From assembly GCA_964551035.1 (NCBI GenBank), contig CAZKBK010000016.1, positions 40,772 through 104,771 of the forward strand: 64,000 bases of DNA, written 5' to 3'. Position 1 is the first letter of the stretch. Each line of letters opens with the position of its first letter. Both the position numbers and the translations under genes were made by a program. The stretch comes from Chryseosolibacter sp964551035. GTDB taxonomy: Bacteria > Bacteroidota > Bacteroidia > Cytophagales > Cyclobacteriaceae. Under the pieces are notes generated by a model. It was not told the origin of the DNA, did not search any database, and saw only the letters and a list, made by a program, of their open reading frames with translations. Shown one piece after another: positions 8,009 to 16,700 of this stretch.

Positions 8009-9265
8009 TTATTGCATTATTTCACTGTTTTGAATCACCTTTCCCCTCAGGATGATCTGGTCAACGAGGTTCGTTCCAAATGCGTAAGGCAAATAGGCCA
8101 CGGCCGGCATCGGCCTGGTGATAAACAGGCTCGCTGTTTTACCAATGCCAATACTGCCAAACGAGCCTTCCAGTTCGATGGCGCGGGCTGTATTGATGGT
8201 TGTGGCGTTGATCGCCTCCTCGGGCGTCATCTTCATGCGGATGCATGCGAGCGCGATGATCAGCGGCATATTCCCGCTCGGCGCGCTGCCGGGATTATAG
8301 TCGGAAGCCAACGCCAGGGGTAGACCGGCGCCAATGATTTTTCGGGCGGGAGGAAAGGGCAGCCCCAAAAAGAACGCCGCGCCCGGCAATGCCGTGGGCA
8401 TCGTATCGCTTCCTTTTAGGGATTCGATTTCCGCGTCGCCAATATTCTCAAGGTGGTCAACGCTCAGGGCCCCGGTCTTCACGCCGACTTGCACGCCGCC
8501 CGAGCGGTTTAGCTGGTTCGCATGAATGCGGGGTTTCATCCCAAACCGTTTTCCCTCTTCTACAATACGTTCGGTTTCGTTCGGGTCAAAGAATCCCTGT
8601 TCGCAAAAAACGTCGATATAGTCCGCGAGATTCTCCGCCGCCACCGCGGGAATCATTTCACCGATCACAACCCGCACATAATCCTCCTTCTTCATGCCCG
8701 CCGGAACAGCATGTGCGCCGAGGAATGTGGTCTTGACGGCAAGGGGTGTCGATGTACCGATTCTCCGGGCGACACGCAACATTCGCAGCTCATCTTCGAC
8801 GCGGAGTCCATAGCCGCTCTTGATCTCGACAGCTCCCGTACCGGTGCTGATAATCTCGCGGGCGCGGTTCAGGGTCCGTTCGAAAAGTTCGTCGTCCGAA
8901 GTATCATGCAACCGTTTCGCCGAATTGAGAATCCCCCCTCCCTTTGCCGCGATCTCCTGATACGATGCGCCGCGAATCTTCATCACAAATTCTTCTTCAC
9001 GGCTGGCGGCAAACACCAGGTGGGTATGCGAATCGACGAACGATGGAAAAACAAAACGCCCTGTGGCGTCAATCGTTTCCCTGGAAGTCAGGACAGGAAG
9101 ATCGTCCATAGGACCGAACGCCCGCACCTGGCCGTCGTGTATGGCGACGAAGGCGTTGGAAAGGACCGGAAGCTTTTGCATGTCACCTCCGGCAACCACC
9201 GACACGGGCGTTGTTCTCGCCTGCACCAGCCCGCTGATATTGGTGATGAGAATATCACAATCCAT
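8009..9265 (-). CDS. hutI: Imidazolonepropionase (histidine degradation)
   Basis: HutI hydrolyses 4-imidazolone-5-propanoate to N-formimino-glutamate, the third step of histidine breakdown. The 418-residue length is normal. The metal-binding motif of the amidohydrolase fold is H80-T-H82 in FVDSHTHLVFA, and later stretches such as IKSGYGL, TFLGAHAVP, HANQLNRSGGV and ALASDYNPGSAP are characteristic of HutI. The other hut genes (hutH, hutU, hutG) are not in this window, so the pathway is dispersed here. The start codon is embedded in overlapping inverted repeats. Confidence 0.96.
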   Translation of the reverse strand: MDCDILITNISGLVQARTTPVSVVAGGDMQKLPVLSNAFVAIHDGQVRAFGPMDDLPVLTSRETIDATGRFVFPSFVDSHTHLVFAASREEEFVMKIRGASYQEIAAKGGGILNSAKRLHDTSDDELFERTLNRAREIISTGTGAVEIKSGYGLRVEDELRMLRVARRIGTSTPLAVKTTFLGAHAVPAGMKKEDYVRVVIGEMIPAVAAENLADYIDVFCEQGFFDPNETERIVEEGKRFGMKPRIHANQLNRSGGVQVGVKTGALSVDHLENIGDAEIESLKGSDTMPTALPGAAFFLGLPFPPARKIIGAGLPLALASDYNPGSAPSGNMPLIIALACIRMKMTPEEAINATTINTARAIELEGSFGSIGIGKTASLFITRPMPAVAYLPYAFGTNLVDQIILRGKVIQNSEIMQ

Positions 9266-9283
9266 GAACGTTCATTTTCATGG
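9262..9283. repeat. Overlapping inverted repeats at the hutI start codon
   Basis: A perfect 12-base palindrome (ATGAACGTTCAT, 9264-9275) overlaps the hutI start codon. In addition CCATGAA (9262-9268) and TTCATGG (9277-9283) form seven-base arms with an eight-base spacer. Such dyads at a start can be an operator or an mRNA structure that covers the start; neither is shown. Confidence 0.45.
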
Positions 9284-9304
9284 ATCAAAGGAATGAATTA
9301 AATG

Positions 9305-10378
9305 CTATTTTCCGAAAGATTCCACGCTGTAATCCAGGTTGGAACTGTAGACCGGAAAACTGATCTTGAACATTGCGTAAAACATGCGACCCTCGATACC
9401 CGGCCTGTAACCGACCTCGGCGCCGTAGGCCCATCCCAACGTACGGTTGAAGCGACCATCCATGCCCACGCGAAAGCCAAAGTTTTGAATGCGGATGGGG
9501 CTAGTGGAATAAGTGTTCGTCTCGCTCACGATCCTATTTCCTGATTCATCCTTGGGGGAGTACACGATGTCGTCAACCACAATGGATGGCGAATAAAGCA
9601 CATCGGCATAGGCGGTGAACATAAGGTCATCGACGCCCTCTTCGAACTTATCGAAGTTGACGGCGACGTTCCTGATCCAGCTCATGGACCCGCCGAGATA
9701 AAATCCCTTTGCGTAAATATTGGAGAACAAATCCACGTCTTCCTGTAAGCCGTATTGATCGAATTCCTGCATGGGTATAGCCTTATCTGATCCGGCTACC
9801 ACCAGTTCGCCGTGCGTGAGGTCCTGGGCCTTCAGGGCGCGATTGATATCGGTGGAGCTGTCCCAGAGAATTCCACCAACGCGAACACCATAAATCTTCC
9901 TCACTTTACAGGGAACGTCGGCGTGAAGGGGTACGCGGGAAGCCCAGCGATCACCGCGATAACTGTTTTTGAAAAGGACCATGCGGGTCTTTGAACTCTC
10001 CTCAAAATCCTTCACGTGATACGTTGCGCCGATCTCGAAATAATTGAAGACCTCTGCACGGTTCTCGTTGTCACCCCGGGTCACGGCCAGTTGTCGGGAG
10101 TAGTCGAAGAACTGCTGGGTGTAAGTTTTCCTGAAATGTGCCCTGAAGTCGAGCTTGTCCTCGTGGTAGTACACCGCCTCCACCCCAAAGCCGGCATTGA
10201 CGTTACCGACAAACAACTCACCATAAAGCGGTTGAAAACCGACAAATAACTTGTTGACGGAGTAAGGCTCGTCATAGATTTCCTCATAGGTTACCGGGGT
10301 CTTATCGCTCCGGTCTTGCGCAAAAAGTCCGGCCGCCAGAGCCGAATACGCAACAAGCGTCAAAAAAATGTGCTTCAT
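9305..10378 (-). CDS. Exported, probable outer-membrane protein of unknown function (357 aa)
   Basis: The product has a signal peptide ending near LAAGLFAQ. The mature part has alternating hydrophobic and polar residues and many aromatic residues at regular distances (for example FRAHFRKTYTQQFFDY, FNYFEIGATYHV, NFGFRVGMDGRFN, GWAYGAEVGYRPG, FYAMFKISFPVY), which suggests an outer-membrane beta-barrel. I do not recognise a named family. It lies just upstream of hutI on the same strand with a 39-base gap, so the two could share a transcript, though no functional link is apparent. Confidence 0.7.
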   Translation of the reverse strand: MKHIFLTLVAYSALAAGLFAQDRSDKTPVTYEEIYDEPYSVNKLFVGFQPLYGELFVGNVNAGFGVEAVYYHEDKLDFRAHFRKTYTQQFFDYSRQLAVTRGDNENRAEVFNYFEIGATYHVKDFEESSKTRMVLFKNSYRGDRWASRVPLHADVPCKVRKIYGVRVGGILWDSSTDINRALKAQDLTHGELVVAGSDKAIPMQEFDQYGLQEDVDLFSNIYAKGFYLGGSMSWIRNVAVNFDKFEEGVDDLMFTAYADVLYSPSIVVDDIVYSPKDESGNRIVSETNTYSTSPIRIQNFGFRVGMDGRFNRTLGWAYGAEVGYRPGIEGRMFYAMFKISFPVYSSNLDYSVESFGK

Positions 10379-10483
10379 ACCTCAGGGGTAGGGTAAACAA
10401 TAGAGTAAAAATAGCAAATATCCGGGAAACCGGCAGTCATAAAGAAGGCAAGCCTGATGCACGTAATGTTTCGGCCCCGGCCG

Positions 10484-12442
10484 TCAGGCTTTCCCCGACT
10501 GAATCAACTGTTTCAGGGCGGTGAGTTCTTTCAGGAACTCATCCCGTTCGCGTAACTTTTTCTCTACATCGGCTTCCTTTCTTTTCCTCGCGGTGATGTC
10601 TTCAAACATCCCCAGTATCGCCACGACCTCATCGTTGTTATTGACGATGGGAACCTTGCTCGTAAGTACCCAGCTTTCCTCGCCTTCGCTGTTTACATTA
10701 ACTTCTTCAATATCGAGTTTGGCATTGCGGTTTTTCATCACCTCCAGATCATCCTTCCGGTATGCCTCGGCCTGCGCCTTCCAGGCCATGTCGAAGTCGG
10801 ACTTCCCAATAAGCGCTTCGGGTGAAGCTGCACCAGCGACGGCGGCAAAGATCCGGTTGCAGCCCATGAACCGCAATTCACGATCTTTCCAAAAAATGGC
10901 CCTCGGAATATTGTCCACGATTGCCTGTAACGTATGCTGGGACTCCGTCAATTTGGCCTCCTGCCTCCGCAATAGCTCACCTTGTTGCTGCGACTGCTCC
11001 AGTTCCTTTTCCAGGATCCCCTGCTTGCGGCGCATCTCTTCCTGCGTGGCTTCAAGTTCTTCCATGTTCTGGCGGATCTCTTCCTCCTGCGATTTCATCT
11101 CCTCCGCCTGCTGTTGGGTCCGTTCAAGAAGTACCCGGGTGGTCTCGTTAACACGCACGTTCGAGATTGTCGATGCGATGCTCTCCGCCAGTTTCTCCAC
11201 GAGTTCGATCTCGTATTCCGCATACGCCTTGAAGGACGCGAGTTCTATCACCCCGTAGATCTGGTCGTTGACTTTCAGGGGAACCATAAGCAAGGCATTT
11301 GGGCTTGCGCCGCCCAGGCCAGAGGTGATGTTGATGTACTCTTGCGGGACTTCAAGCAGGTAGATCCGCTCGCCTTCGAGGAAGCATTGCCCCACAAGGC
11401 CGTTCCCAACATCGAGGCGACGCGTGATGTATTTCTTGCGTTCGAACGCATAGCAGGACGCCAACTCGAGGTACCGATCCGATTCCTCTTCCTGAAGAAT
11501 GAACAAACCACCCTGGCTGCTCTTTGTATACTTAACGACGAATTGGATGATATTGTCGTAGAGTTGCGAGGAGGTGCCTCCACCCCGGAGGATTTCTCCG
11601 ATCTGCGCCAACCCGCTCGTGGTCCAGTTCCGCTTCCGGTCGTCCTCCCCGTTTTGCTTGAGCTTGTCCCGCATCTTGATCAGGGTCGTCGTAAGATTGT
11701 CCCCCGCGTTCACCGTGTCGTCAAGTTCAATATTGTAGTCGCCGGCAGACACGGCCTCGATAAAATTCGTCAGGGTGTCAACGCGACTGGATTCGTCCGC
11801 GAGTTGTTTTTCGTTCGTACGCACCAACTGGTCGGTCTTATGCTGAAGGCGGTAGATCACGAATGAAAGCACTGCGAACACCAGGAACACCCCGGCCGTC
11901 GTGATCCAGGTGATGGTGTTGAGCCTCGCGGTGTCCTCGTCAATGCCCTGCGTCACATGACTCACCAGGCGGTCAACCGCGGTCATGAAGGCCTTTTCCG
12001 CCAGGACAAAATTCCGATCCGTCTCGCCCGTCGAAAATGCGTCCGACCTGTGGGCTTCAAAGCGCTGGACAGCGATGTTCTTCAATTCTTCCACGGCGAT
12101 TAACGCTTCCTTCAAAAGGACCCTCGTATCCTCCTCCTGCCTGCCGTTGTAGGTTACGTCATCTATGGTGCCTCCGTCGTAAGCAGTCTGAAGGGTGGCC
12201 AGACAGGCAGCGTAATGCCCCAGCACATCCGCATCGAACCGTAGGCTATTGCTACCAGCGAGGAGTTCCGTAAAGGCCCGGCTTGCCCGCGTTGCCCGGT
12301 CACCGAGCTGATTACCCAGACTGACATACGGCGCATTCTCCTCATAAGTGCCAATGATGTTGCGCTGAACGTAGATGATGAGCAATGTAATCGCCACGCC
12401 AATGGCGGCAAAGAAGAGTGCATAGCGGGATGCTTTTGTCAT
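10484..12442 (-). CDS. Membrane sensor with HAMP, GAF and PAS domains but no output domain
   Basis: The 652-residue product starts at the ATG at 12442, just before the first membrane helix; a longer upstream frame has no membrane or domain character. Order: membrane helix (about 8-28), an extracytoplasmic helical sensor region (about 30-175), second helix (about 177-198), HAMP (about 200-250), GAF (about 290-430, including NGLVGQCFLEGERIYL and IYGVIELASF), a coiled coil rich in Gln and Glu (about 430-510), and a PAS/PAC domain (about 515-635, including IPRAIFWKDRELRFMGCN). It then ends in a short helix. No histidine-kinase, GGDEF, EAL, HD or methyl-accepting domain follows. Confidence 0.85.
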   Translation of the reverse strand: MTKASRYALFFAAIGVAITLLIIYVQRNIIGTYEENAPYVSLGNQLGDRATRASRAFTELLAGSNSLRFDADVLGHYAACLATLQTAYDGGTIDDVTYNGRQEEDTRVLLKEALIAVEELKNIAVQRFEAHRSDAFSTGETDRNFVLAEKAFMTAVDRLVSHVTQGIDEDTARLNTITWITTAGVFLVFAVLSFVIYRLQHKTDQLVRTNEKQLADESSRVDTLTNFIEAVSAGDYNIELDDTVNAGDNLTTTLIKMRDKLKQNGEDDRKRNWTTSGLAQIGEILRGGGTSSQLYDNIIQFVVKYTKSSQGGLFILQEEESDRYLELASCYAFERKKYITRRLDVGNGLVGQCFLEGERIYLLEVPQEYINITSGLGGASPNALLMVPLKVNDQIYGVIELASFKAYAEYEIELVEKLAESIASTISNVRVNETTRVLLERTQQQAEEMKSQEEEIRQNMEELEATQEEMRRKQGILEKELEQSQQQGELLRRQEAKLTESQHTLQAIVDNIPRAIFWKDRELRFMGCNRIFAAVAGAASPEALIGKSDFDMAWKAQAEAYRKDDLEVMKNRNAKLDIEEVNVNSEGEESWVLTSKVPIVNNNDEVVAILGMFEDITARKRKEADVEKKLRERDEFLKELTALKQLIQSGKA

Positions 12443-12797
12443 TCTCGTAACGGTATAGTTCGGCCTCCACAAGTTACTGAAAAAGGGGGCGCGCCCGAGA
12501 ACGGTGTAAGGAAATGTGCAAACTTTCCCGCAGGGCAAGGACGGTGAGCAGGGGGGCCATCCATCCACGGGGAAATTTTTTTAGAAACGGTAAGTCCATT
12601 CTTTGATTTTCGTTTTACCTTGCCACGCTTCATTGGGCAAGTCTGTCCCTTTAGATTCGAAGGCTCGGACTTGCACCTCCGCTACCATTATGGAAAATGG
12701 GGTGCGCATGCATCCTGACGTCATGGACCGGTGAAGCGCACAGGCTTAATTTTGGCGTACCTTTTTTAGTCCCTTCACTGATCCAAACGATTTGACA
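12443..12797. other. Intergenic region between the sensor and dedA
   Basis: These 355 bases separate divergent genes and should hold both promoters, but I find no exact -7 box. GCAAGTC and GACTTGC form a short inverted pair around a TTCGAA motif near 12630-12685, resembling tRNA parts, but no complete tRNA can be folded. No credible gene is seen. Confidence 0.4.
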
Positions 12798-13451
12798 ATG
12801 AGTTTTGAACCGCAATTCATGAACATCCTGGCCATTTTCGATTCCTTCAACCCGGAGAACATCATCCAATATGGGGGGCTCGGATTGCTTCTGCTCATCA
12901 TTTTTGCGGAAACGGGAGTGTTTTTCGGGTTTTTTCTCCCCGGTGACTCCTTGTTATTTGTGGCAGGCCTGATGACGGGACCAGAGCACCTCGACATTCA
13001 GGTGGGACTCCTTATCCTTTTGCTTGTCGTTGCGGCTGTGAGTGGCTCCACCGTTGGGTACCTCACCGGCCGGTGGGCTGGCAACTATCTGAAGCACCGA
13101 AAGGATACCTGGTATTTTAAAAAGAAGTACCTGGATATTACGCAGGCCTTTTACGACAAGCACGGGATGATGGCTTTTATCCTCGGCCGCTTCCTTCCGA
13201 TCGTAAGGACTTTTGTTACCATTCTCGCGGGTATGGTGCGCATTGACATGGTTAAGTTTGTGATTTTCAACATATTGGGAGCTTCAATCTGGATATGCGT
13301 AATGGTATTGTCCGGCCACTTTCTCGGTCGTCTGTTTCCCAACATTACCACCTACCTCGAGCTTATCGTCGTAGCCATGATCGTAATCTCAGCAATTCCG
13401 GTGATCGTGACCTATTTCAAAAACAAAAAACTCCTCGCACCAAAGGAATGA
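12798..13451 (+). CDS. DedA-family membrane protein
   Basis: The 217-residue protein has the DedA (SNARE-associated/VTT) layout: several membrane helices, the N-terminal reentrant segment with ETGVFFGFFLPGDSLLF, and the GRFLPIVRTFVTILAGM motif with its conserved arginines. DedA proteins are proposed to flip undecaprenyl phosphate or phospholipids and depend on the proton motive force. The ATG at 12798 is preferred over a TTG six bases upstream. It appears to be a single gene, ahead of the exb cluster by 165 bases. Confidence 0.92.
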   Translation: MSFEPQFMNILAIFDSFNPENIIQYGGLGLLLLIIFAETGVFFGFFLPGDSLLFVAGLMTGPEHLDIQVGLLILLLVVAAVSGSTVGYLTGRWAGNYLKHRKDTWYFKKKYLDITQAFYDKHGMMAFILGRFLPIVRTFVTILAGMVRIDMVKFVIFNILGASIWICVMVLSGHFLGRLFPNITTYLELIVVAMIVISAIPVIVTYFKNKKLLAPKE

Positions 13452-13569
13452 ACCCGACGTGACTTCTAACACATCCATATCGACCGCCACGGGGGGAATT
13501 GACCCCTTAAATCATGACGATTTAATTTGGTGGTTTTTGTCAAAAACGGGATTTTTGACGCTTTCTAAT

Positions 13570-13577
13570 TACTTTTG
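13570..13577 (+). promoter_or_regulatory. -7 promoter box of the exb/tonB cluster
   Basis: TACTTTTG matches TAnnTTTG exactly, 39 bases before the exbB start. A TTTG lies 12 bases upstream and another 30 bases upstream; neither has the usual spacing of about 17-23 bases, so the -33 element is uncertain. Confidence 0.5.
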
Positions 13578-13616
13578 CCAACTAAACGTAACTATAAACC
13601 TAAAATCTAACTAAAC

Positions 13617-14435
13617 ATGGCACAGAAATCTGGCTCTTCACTTGGAGATAGTCTTAAGTCCACTTTTGCCGCGATCGTTATTCCCCTTGAAGTGGTGATC
13701 GCTTTTATTATTTACTATCAGGTCCTGGGTGATCCGTCCAACTTCGAGGGAGGCGACCCAAACAACCACCCGCTGCCGGGCAACTGGCTTGGCATCATCT
13801 ATAAGGGTCGTGTCGTTGTTGCTATCCTTATTTCATTGCTGATGATCACCCTCACCTTTGGTATCGAGCGTTTCATCACCATTGCCGGGGCAACCGGCCG
13901 TGGCAGCGTAAAGCGTTTTGTCACGCGCATCCGCTCGCTCGTAGAGCAGAACAATATTCAGCAAGCCCTGGCGGAATGTGATCGTCAGCGTGGATCCGTG
14001 GCCAACGTGGTAAGAGCCGGCCTTAAGAAATACGACGAGTTGAGCCGCAATACGGAACTCGATCCCGAAAAGAAAGTGTTATTGGTTCAGAAGGACATCG
14101 AAGAGACTACACAGCTCGAGATGCCCATGCTTGAAAGGAACCTCGTCATTATTGCGACGATCGCGTCGGTGGCAACGCTCATGGGTCTGTTGGGTACGGT
14201 TACGGGTATGATCGCTGCCTTTTCTGCAATTGCTACGTCGGGCGCACCGGATGCAGTGGCCCTGGCGAACGGTATCTCGGAGGCCCTTATCAACACCGCT
14301 CTCGGTATCGGAACATCCGCCATCGCCATTATTTTCTATAACTTCTTTACCAGCAAAATCGATACGCTGACTTACGGCATCGACGAAGCGAGTTATAGCA
14401 TCATCCAGAATTTCACTGCCCGTAACAAGGCGTAA
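13617..14435 (+). CDS. exbB: MotA/TolQ/ExbB proton-channel protein
   Basis: ExbB forms the proton-conducting pentamer that, with ExbD, energises TonB. The 272-residue protein has an N-terminal membrane helix (about 16-36), a second after a periplasmic stretch (about 62-85) and the paired C-terminal helices. The core LMGLLGTVTGMIAAFSAIA and ALINTALGIGTSAIAIIFYNF stretches are diagnostic of ExbB/TolQ. It heads a co-directional set of seven genes spaced by -4 to about 70 bases. It is more likely ExbB than TolQ because a TonB gene follows. Confidence 0.93.
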   Translation: MAQKSGSSLGDSLKSTFAAIVIPLEVVIAFIIYYQVLGDPSNFEGGDPNNHPLPGNWLGIIYKGRVVVAILISLLMITLTFGIERFITIAGATGRGSVKRFVTRIRSLVEQNNIQQALAECDRQRGSVANVVRAGLKKYDELSRNTELDPEKKVLLVQKDIEETTQLEMPMLERNLVIIATIASVATLMGLLGTVTGMIAAFSAIATSGAPDAVALANGISEALINTALGIGTSAIAIIFYNFFTSKIDTLTYGIDEASYSIIQNFTARNKA

Positions 14436-14458
14436 TCCGATCAAACGACAGTAGAACT

Positions 14459-15055
14459 ATGGGAAAAGTTAAAGTACATCGGAATCCTCCTTCATTGGAC
14501 ATGACGCCCATGGTGGACCTTGCCTTTCTGTTGGTAACCTTCTTTATGCTTACCACCACATTTGCACCGGACGAGCCGGTGGTCGTTGATATCCCCAAGT
14601 CGGTCTCGGAGATTATCCTGCCGGATAACGACAGGATGATCATTTCGGTGGCCGACGACGGCCGGGTGTTCTTCGACATGGATAACAAGAACTACCGCAG
14701 ATCGATGCTGCAGGCCATTGGGCAGAAGTACGACATTCAGTTTACTGAAGAGCAACTGAGCTCGTTTTCGATCCTCGCGGGGTTTGGCGTACCAATAGGG
14801 AACCTTCCCCAGTTTCTGGACATGAGCCCTGAAGAGCGCGACCAGATCACACAGCCGGGCATACCGTCCGACTCCGTGAACAATGAGCTGGCCGACTGGA
14901 TCATGTATGCCCGCATGAGCAACCCGCGGATTCGAATCGCGGTGAAAGGCGACCGGGATGCCAACTATGAAGTGGTGAAGCAGGTGGTGAGTACATTGAT
15001 CGATAAGAAAGTGCTCCGGTTCAATCTGATCACCAGCCTGGAACAAGAAGGATAA
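14459..15055 (+). CDS. exbD: ExbD/TolR-family biopolymer transporter, first copy
   Basis: This 198-residue protein has one membrane helix near the N-terminus with the proton-carrying Asp in LDMTPMVDLAFLLVTFF. The periplasmic domain is longer than in classical ExbD (about 140 residues), with an insertion around residues 85-130 (SILAGFGVPIGNLPQFLDMSP region). The C-terminal KVLRFNLITSLEQ end fits the ExbD/TolR fold. It works with ExbB to convert proton flow into movement of TonB. It follows exbB after 23 bases. Confidence 0.92.
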   Translation: MGKVKVHRNPPSLDMTPMVDLAFLLVTFFMLTTTFAPDEPVVVDIPKSVSEIILPDNDRMIISVADDGRVFFDMDNKNYRRSMLQAIGQKYDIQFTEEQLSSFSILAGFGVPIGNLPQFLDMSPEERDQITQPGIPSDSVNNELADWIMYARMSNPRIRIAVKGDRDANYEVVKQVVSTLIDKKVLRFNLITSLEQEG

Positions 15056-15121
15056 TATTTTGTGTTATAAACCACGGGCCGAACGTTTTAACAAACCGAC
15101 CGCCCAATAGCAAATAAAAAT

Positions 15122-15673
15122 ATGGCTGAAGTACAACAACAAGGTGGTGGCGGTAAGGATGGCGGCAAGGTTCGCGTCAAAAAACAATCTACGAAGATTG
15201 ACATGACGCCCATGGTGGACCTGGCATTCCTCCTGCTGACCTTCTTTATCCTAACGACCACTTTCAACAAGCCGAAAACAATGGAAGTCAATATGCCTGA
15301 CAAAGTCCAGGACGAGTCAGAGCAGACCAAGATCAACGATCAGGACATTCTCAATCTCATCTTGAGTGAGAATAACAAGATCTATTGGTATATCGGACTT
15401 GAGCCTCCCGTTCACGAGACAAACTATAGCGCGAAGGGAGTGCGCAAGGTGCTTTTGGAACAGAACCAGCTCAACCCGAAGTTGATGGTTCTCATCAAGC
15501 CGGAAGACAGCGCCAGGTATGAAAACATGGTCGACATTCTGGATGAGATGGAGATCACCAACACCAAGCGGTACGCCATTGTCGATTATACCGATGACGA
15601 CAAGAAGATTATTACCGCCGGGCTGGAAGGAATCGACCTCAATGAACTTTTAACCGTTGAACAACAACAATGA
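15122..15673 (+). CDS. exbD: ExbD/TolR-family biopolymer transporter, second copy
   Basis: A second ExbD of 183 residues. The N-terminus is glycine- and lysine-rich (QQQGGGGKDGGK), then comes the membrane helix with the essential Asp in KIDMTPMVDLAFLLLTFF, almost the same as in the first copy. The periplasmic part carries LMVLIKPEDSARYENMVDILDEM, typical of ExbD. Paired, non-identical ExbD genes are usual in Bacteroidota exb operons and may make a heterodimer. The stop codon overlaps the tonB start by four bases. Confidence 0.92.
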   Translation: MAEVQQQGGGGKDGGKVRVKKQSTKIDMTPMVDLAFLLLTFFILTTTFNKPKTMEVNMPDKVQDESEQTKINDQDILNLILSENNKIYWYIGLEPPVHETNYSAKGVRKVLLEQNQLNPKLMVLIKPEDSARYENMVDILDEMEITNTKRYAIVDYTDDDKKIITAGLEGIDLNELLTVEQQQ

Positions 15674-16467
15674 AAACAGCATCAACTAGTGTAGCGCTTC
15701 CAAGACGCTGGGACGACATTGTATTTGAAAACCGCAACCAGGCCTATGGTGCCTACGTATTGCGCAGGCTGTACACCAAGAACATCCTGGTCGGTCTGCT
15801 GATGACCTGTGCGGTGATTACGCTGGTGATCTATGCACCCAAGATTGCCGAATTGCTCAGCGGGGAAGAAGAAGTCATGAAGGCGCCGCCGAGAAAGCTT
15901 GTCTACACGGAATTGTCGGCGCCGCCGCCAATCGACAAGCCCAAGCCGCCGCCACCGCAGATCCAGCTTCCCAAGCTGCAGAAGGTGATCAAGTTCGTTC
16001 CCCCGAAAGTGGTGAAGGAAGAAGTGGTCGAGGAAATCCCAACCATCGAAGAGATCAAAATGAATGAGGTCGCCGCTGAGGAGGTTGAGGGTCCGGGCGA
16101 AATCGTCTGGGAAGAACCCGTCGAAGAAGTGGTCATTGAAGAAGACCCCAACAAGATCTTCATGGTGGTGGAGCAGCAACCTGAATTTGAAGGCGGCTAT
16201 GAAGCCATGATGCGCTTTATCAGCAAGAACGTACGGTATCCCGCAAGCGCGCGGCGAATGGGAACGGAAGGCACCGTGTACCTTAGCTTTGTCGTCGGAA
16301 AGGATGGTTCGATCAATGACGTTACGGTATTGCGGGGCATCAGTGCCGACTGCGACAAGGAAGCCGTGCGCGTGGTGCAGAGCATGCCGAACTGGAAGCC
16401 TGGAAAACAAAATGGTAAACCCGTACTCGTGAGATTTAACCTGCCGATCAGGTTCAAACTGAATTGA
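15670..16467 (+). CDS. tonB: TonB energy-transducing protein
   Basis: The 265-residue protein has one N-terminal membrane helix (about 36-58), a proline/lysine- then glutamate-rich periplasmic linker (about 75-165), and a TonB C-terminal domain (about 178-265) with the family signature YPASARRMGTEGTVYLSFVV and the closing PVLVRFNLPIRF. It spans the periplasm and passes energy from ExbBD to TonB-dependent outer-membrane receptors. The gene overlaps the second exbD by ATGA, which indicates translational coupling. No SusC/TonB-receptor gene is in this window. Confidence 0.93.
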   Translation: MKTASTSVALPRRWDDIVFENRNQAYGAYVLRRLYTKNILVGLLMTCAVITLVIYAPKIAELLSGEEEVMKAPPRKLVYTELSAPPPIDKPKPPPPQIQLPKLQKVIKFVPPKVVKEEVVEEIPTIEEIKMNEVAAEEVEGPGEIVWEEPVEEVVIEEDPNKIFMVVEQQPEFEGGYEAMMRFISKNVRYPASARRMGTEGTVYLSFVVGKDGSINDVTVLRGISADCDKEAVRVVQSMPNWKPGKQNGKPVLVRFNLPIRFKLN

Positions 16468-16468
16468 T

Positions 16469-16690
16469 TTGGAAGAACATCCTGAAAGACGAAAGTTGGC
16501 GCCAGCCGATCAGGTCTCCAGGGTCTTCGGAATGATAATGGTTGTACTGTACATCGTGCTCGGTACAACCATTATTTTTAGGCCCCCCTGGATGAAAAGC
16601 ATCCCCGAAAAATCTGCCCTCATCCTGGGCATCGTCCTGATCCTGTACGGACTGTTTCGCGCATGGAAAATATATCGAAGGTATTATTAG
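16469..16690 (+). CDS. Small membrane protein linked to tonB (73 aa)
   Basis: This short gene starts at a TTG one base after the tonB stop codon, so it is probably translated by coupling. The product has a charged N-terminus (EEHPERRKLAPADQ) and two membrane helices (about 20-39 and 48-65), ending WKIYRRYY. I do not recognise a named family. Its fixed position between tonB and the PstS-like gene, with a 10-base gap to the latter, suggests an accessory role in this envelope cluster. Confidence 0.65.
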   Translation: MEEHPERRKLAPADQVSRVFGMIMVVLYIVLGTTIIFRPPWMKSIPEKSALILGIVLILYGLFRAWKIYRRYY

Positions 16691-16700
16691 AAATTTTCCT

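Noticed and set aside
12630..12690. tRNA-like stretch: GCAAGTC, TTCGAA loop and GACTTGC in order
   Set aside because: The arms are only about 30 bases apart, the presumed T-stem does not pair, and no anticodon arm fits between them. At most a fortuitous or decayed piece.
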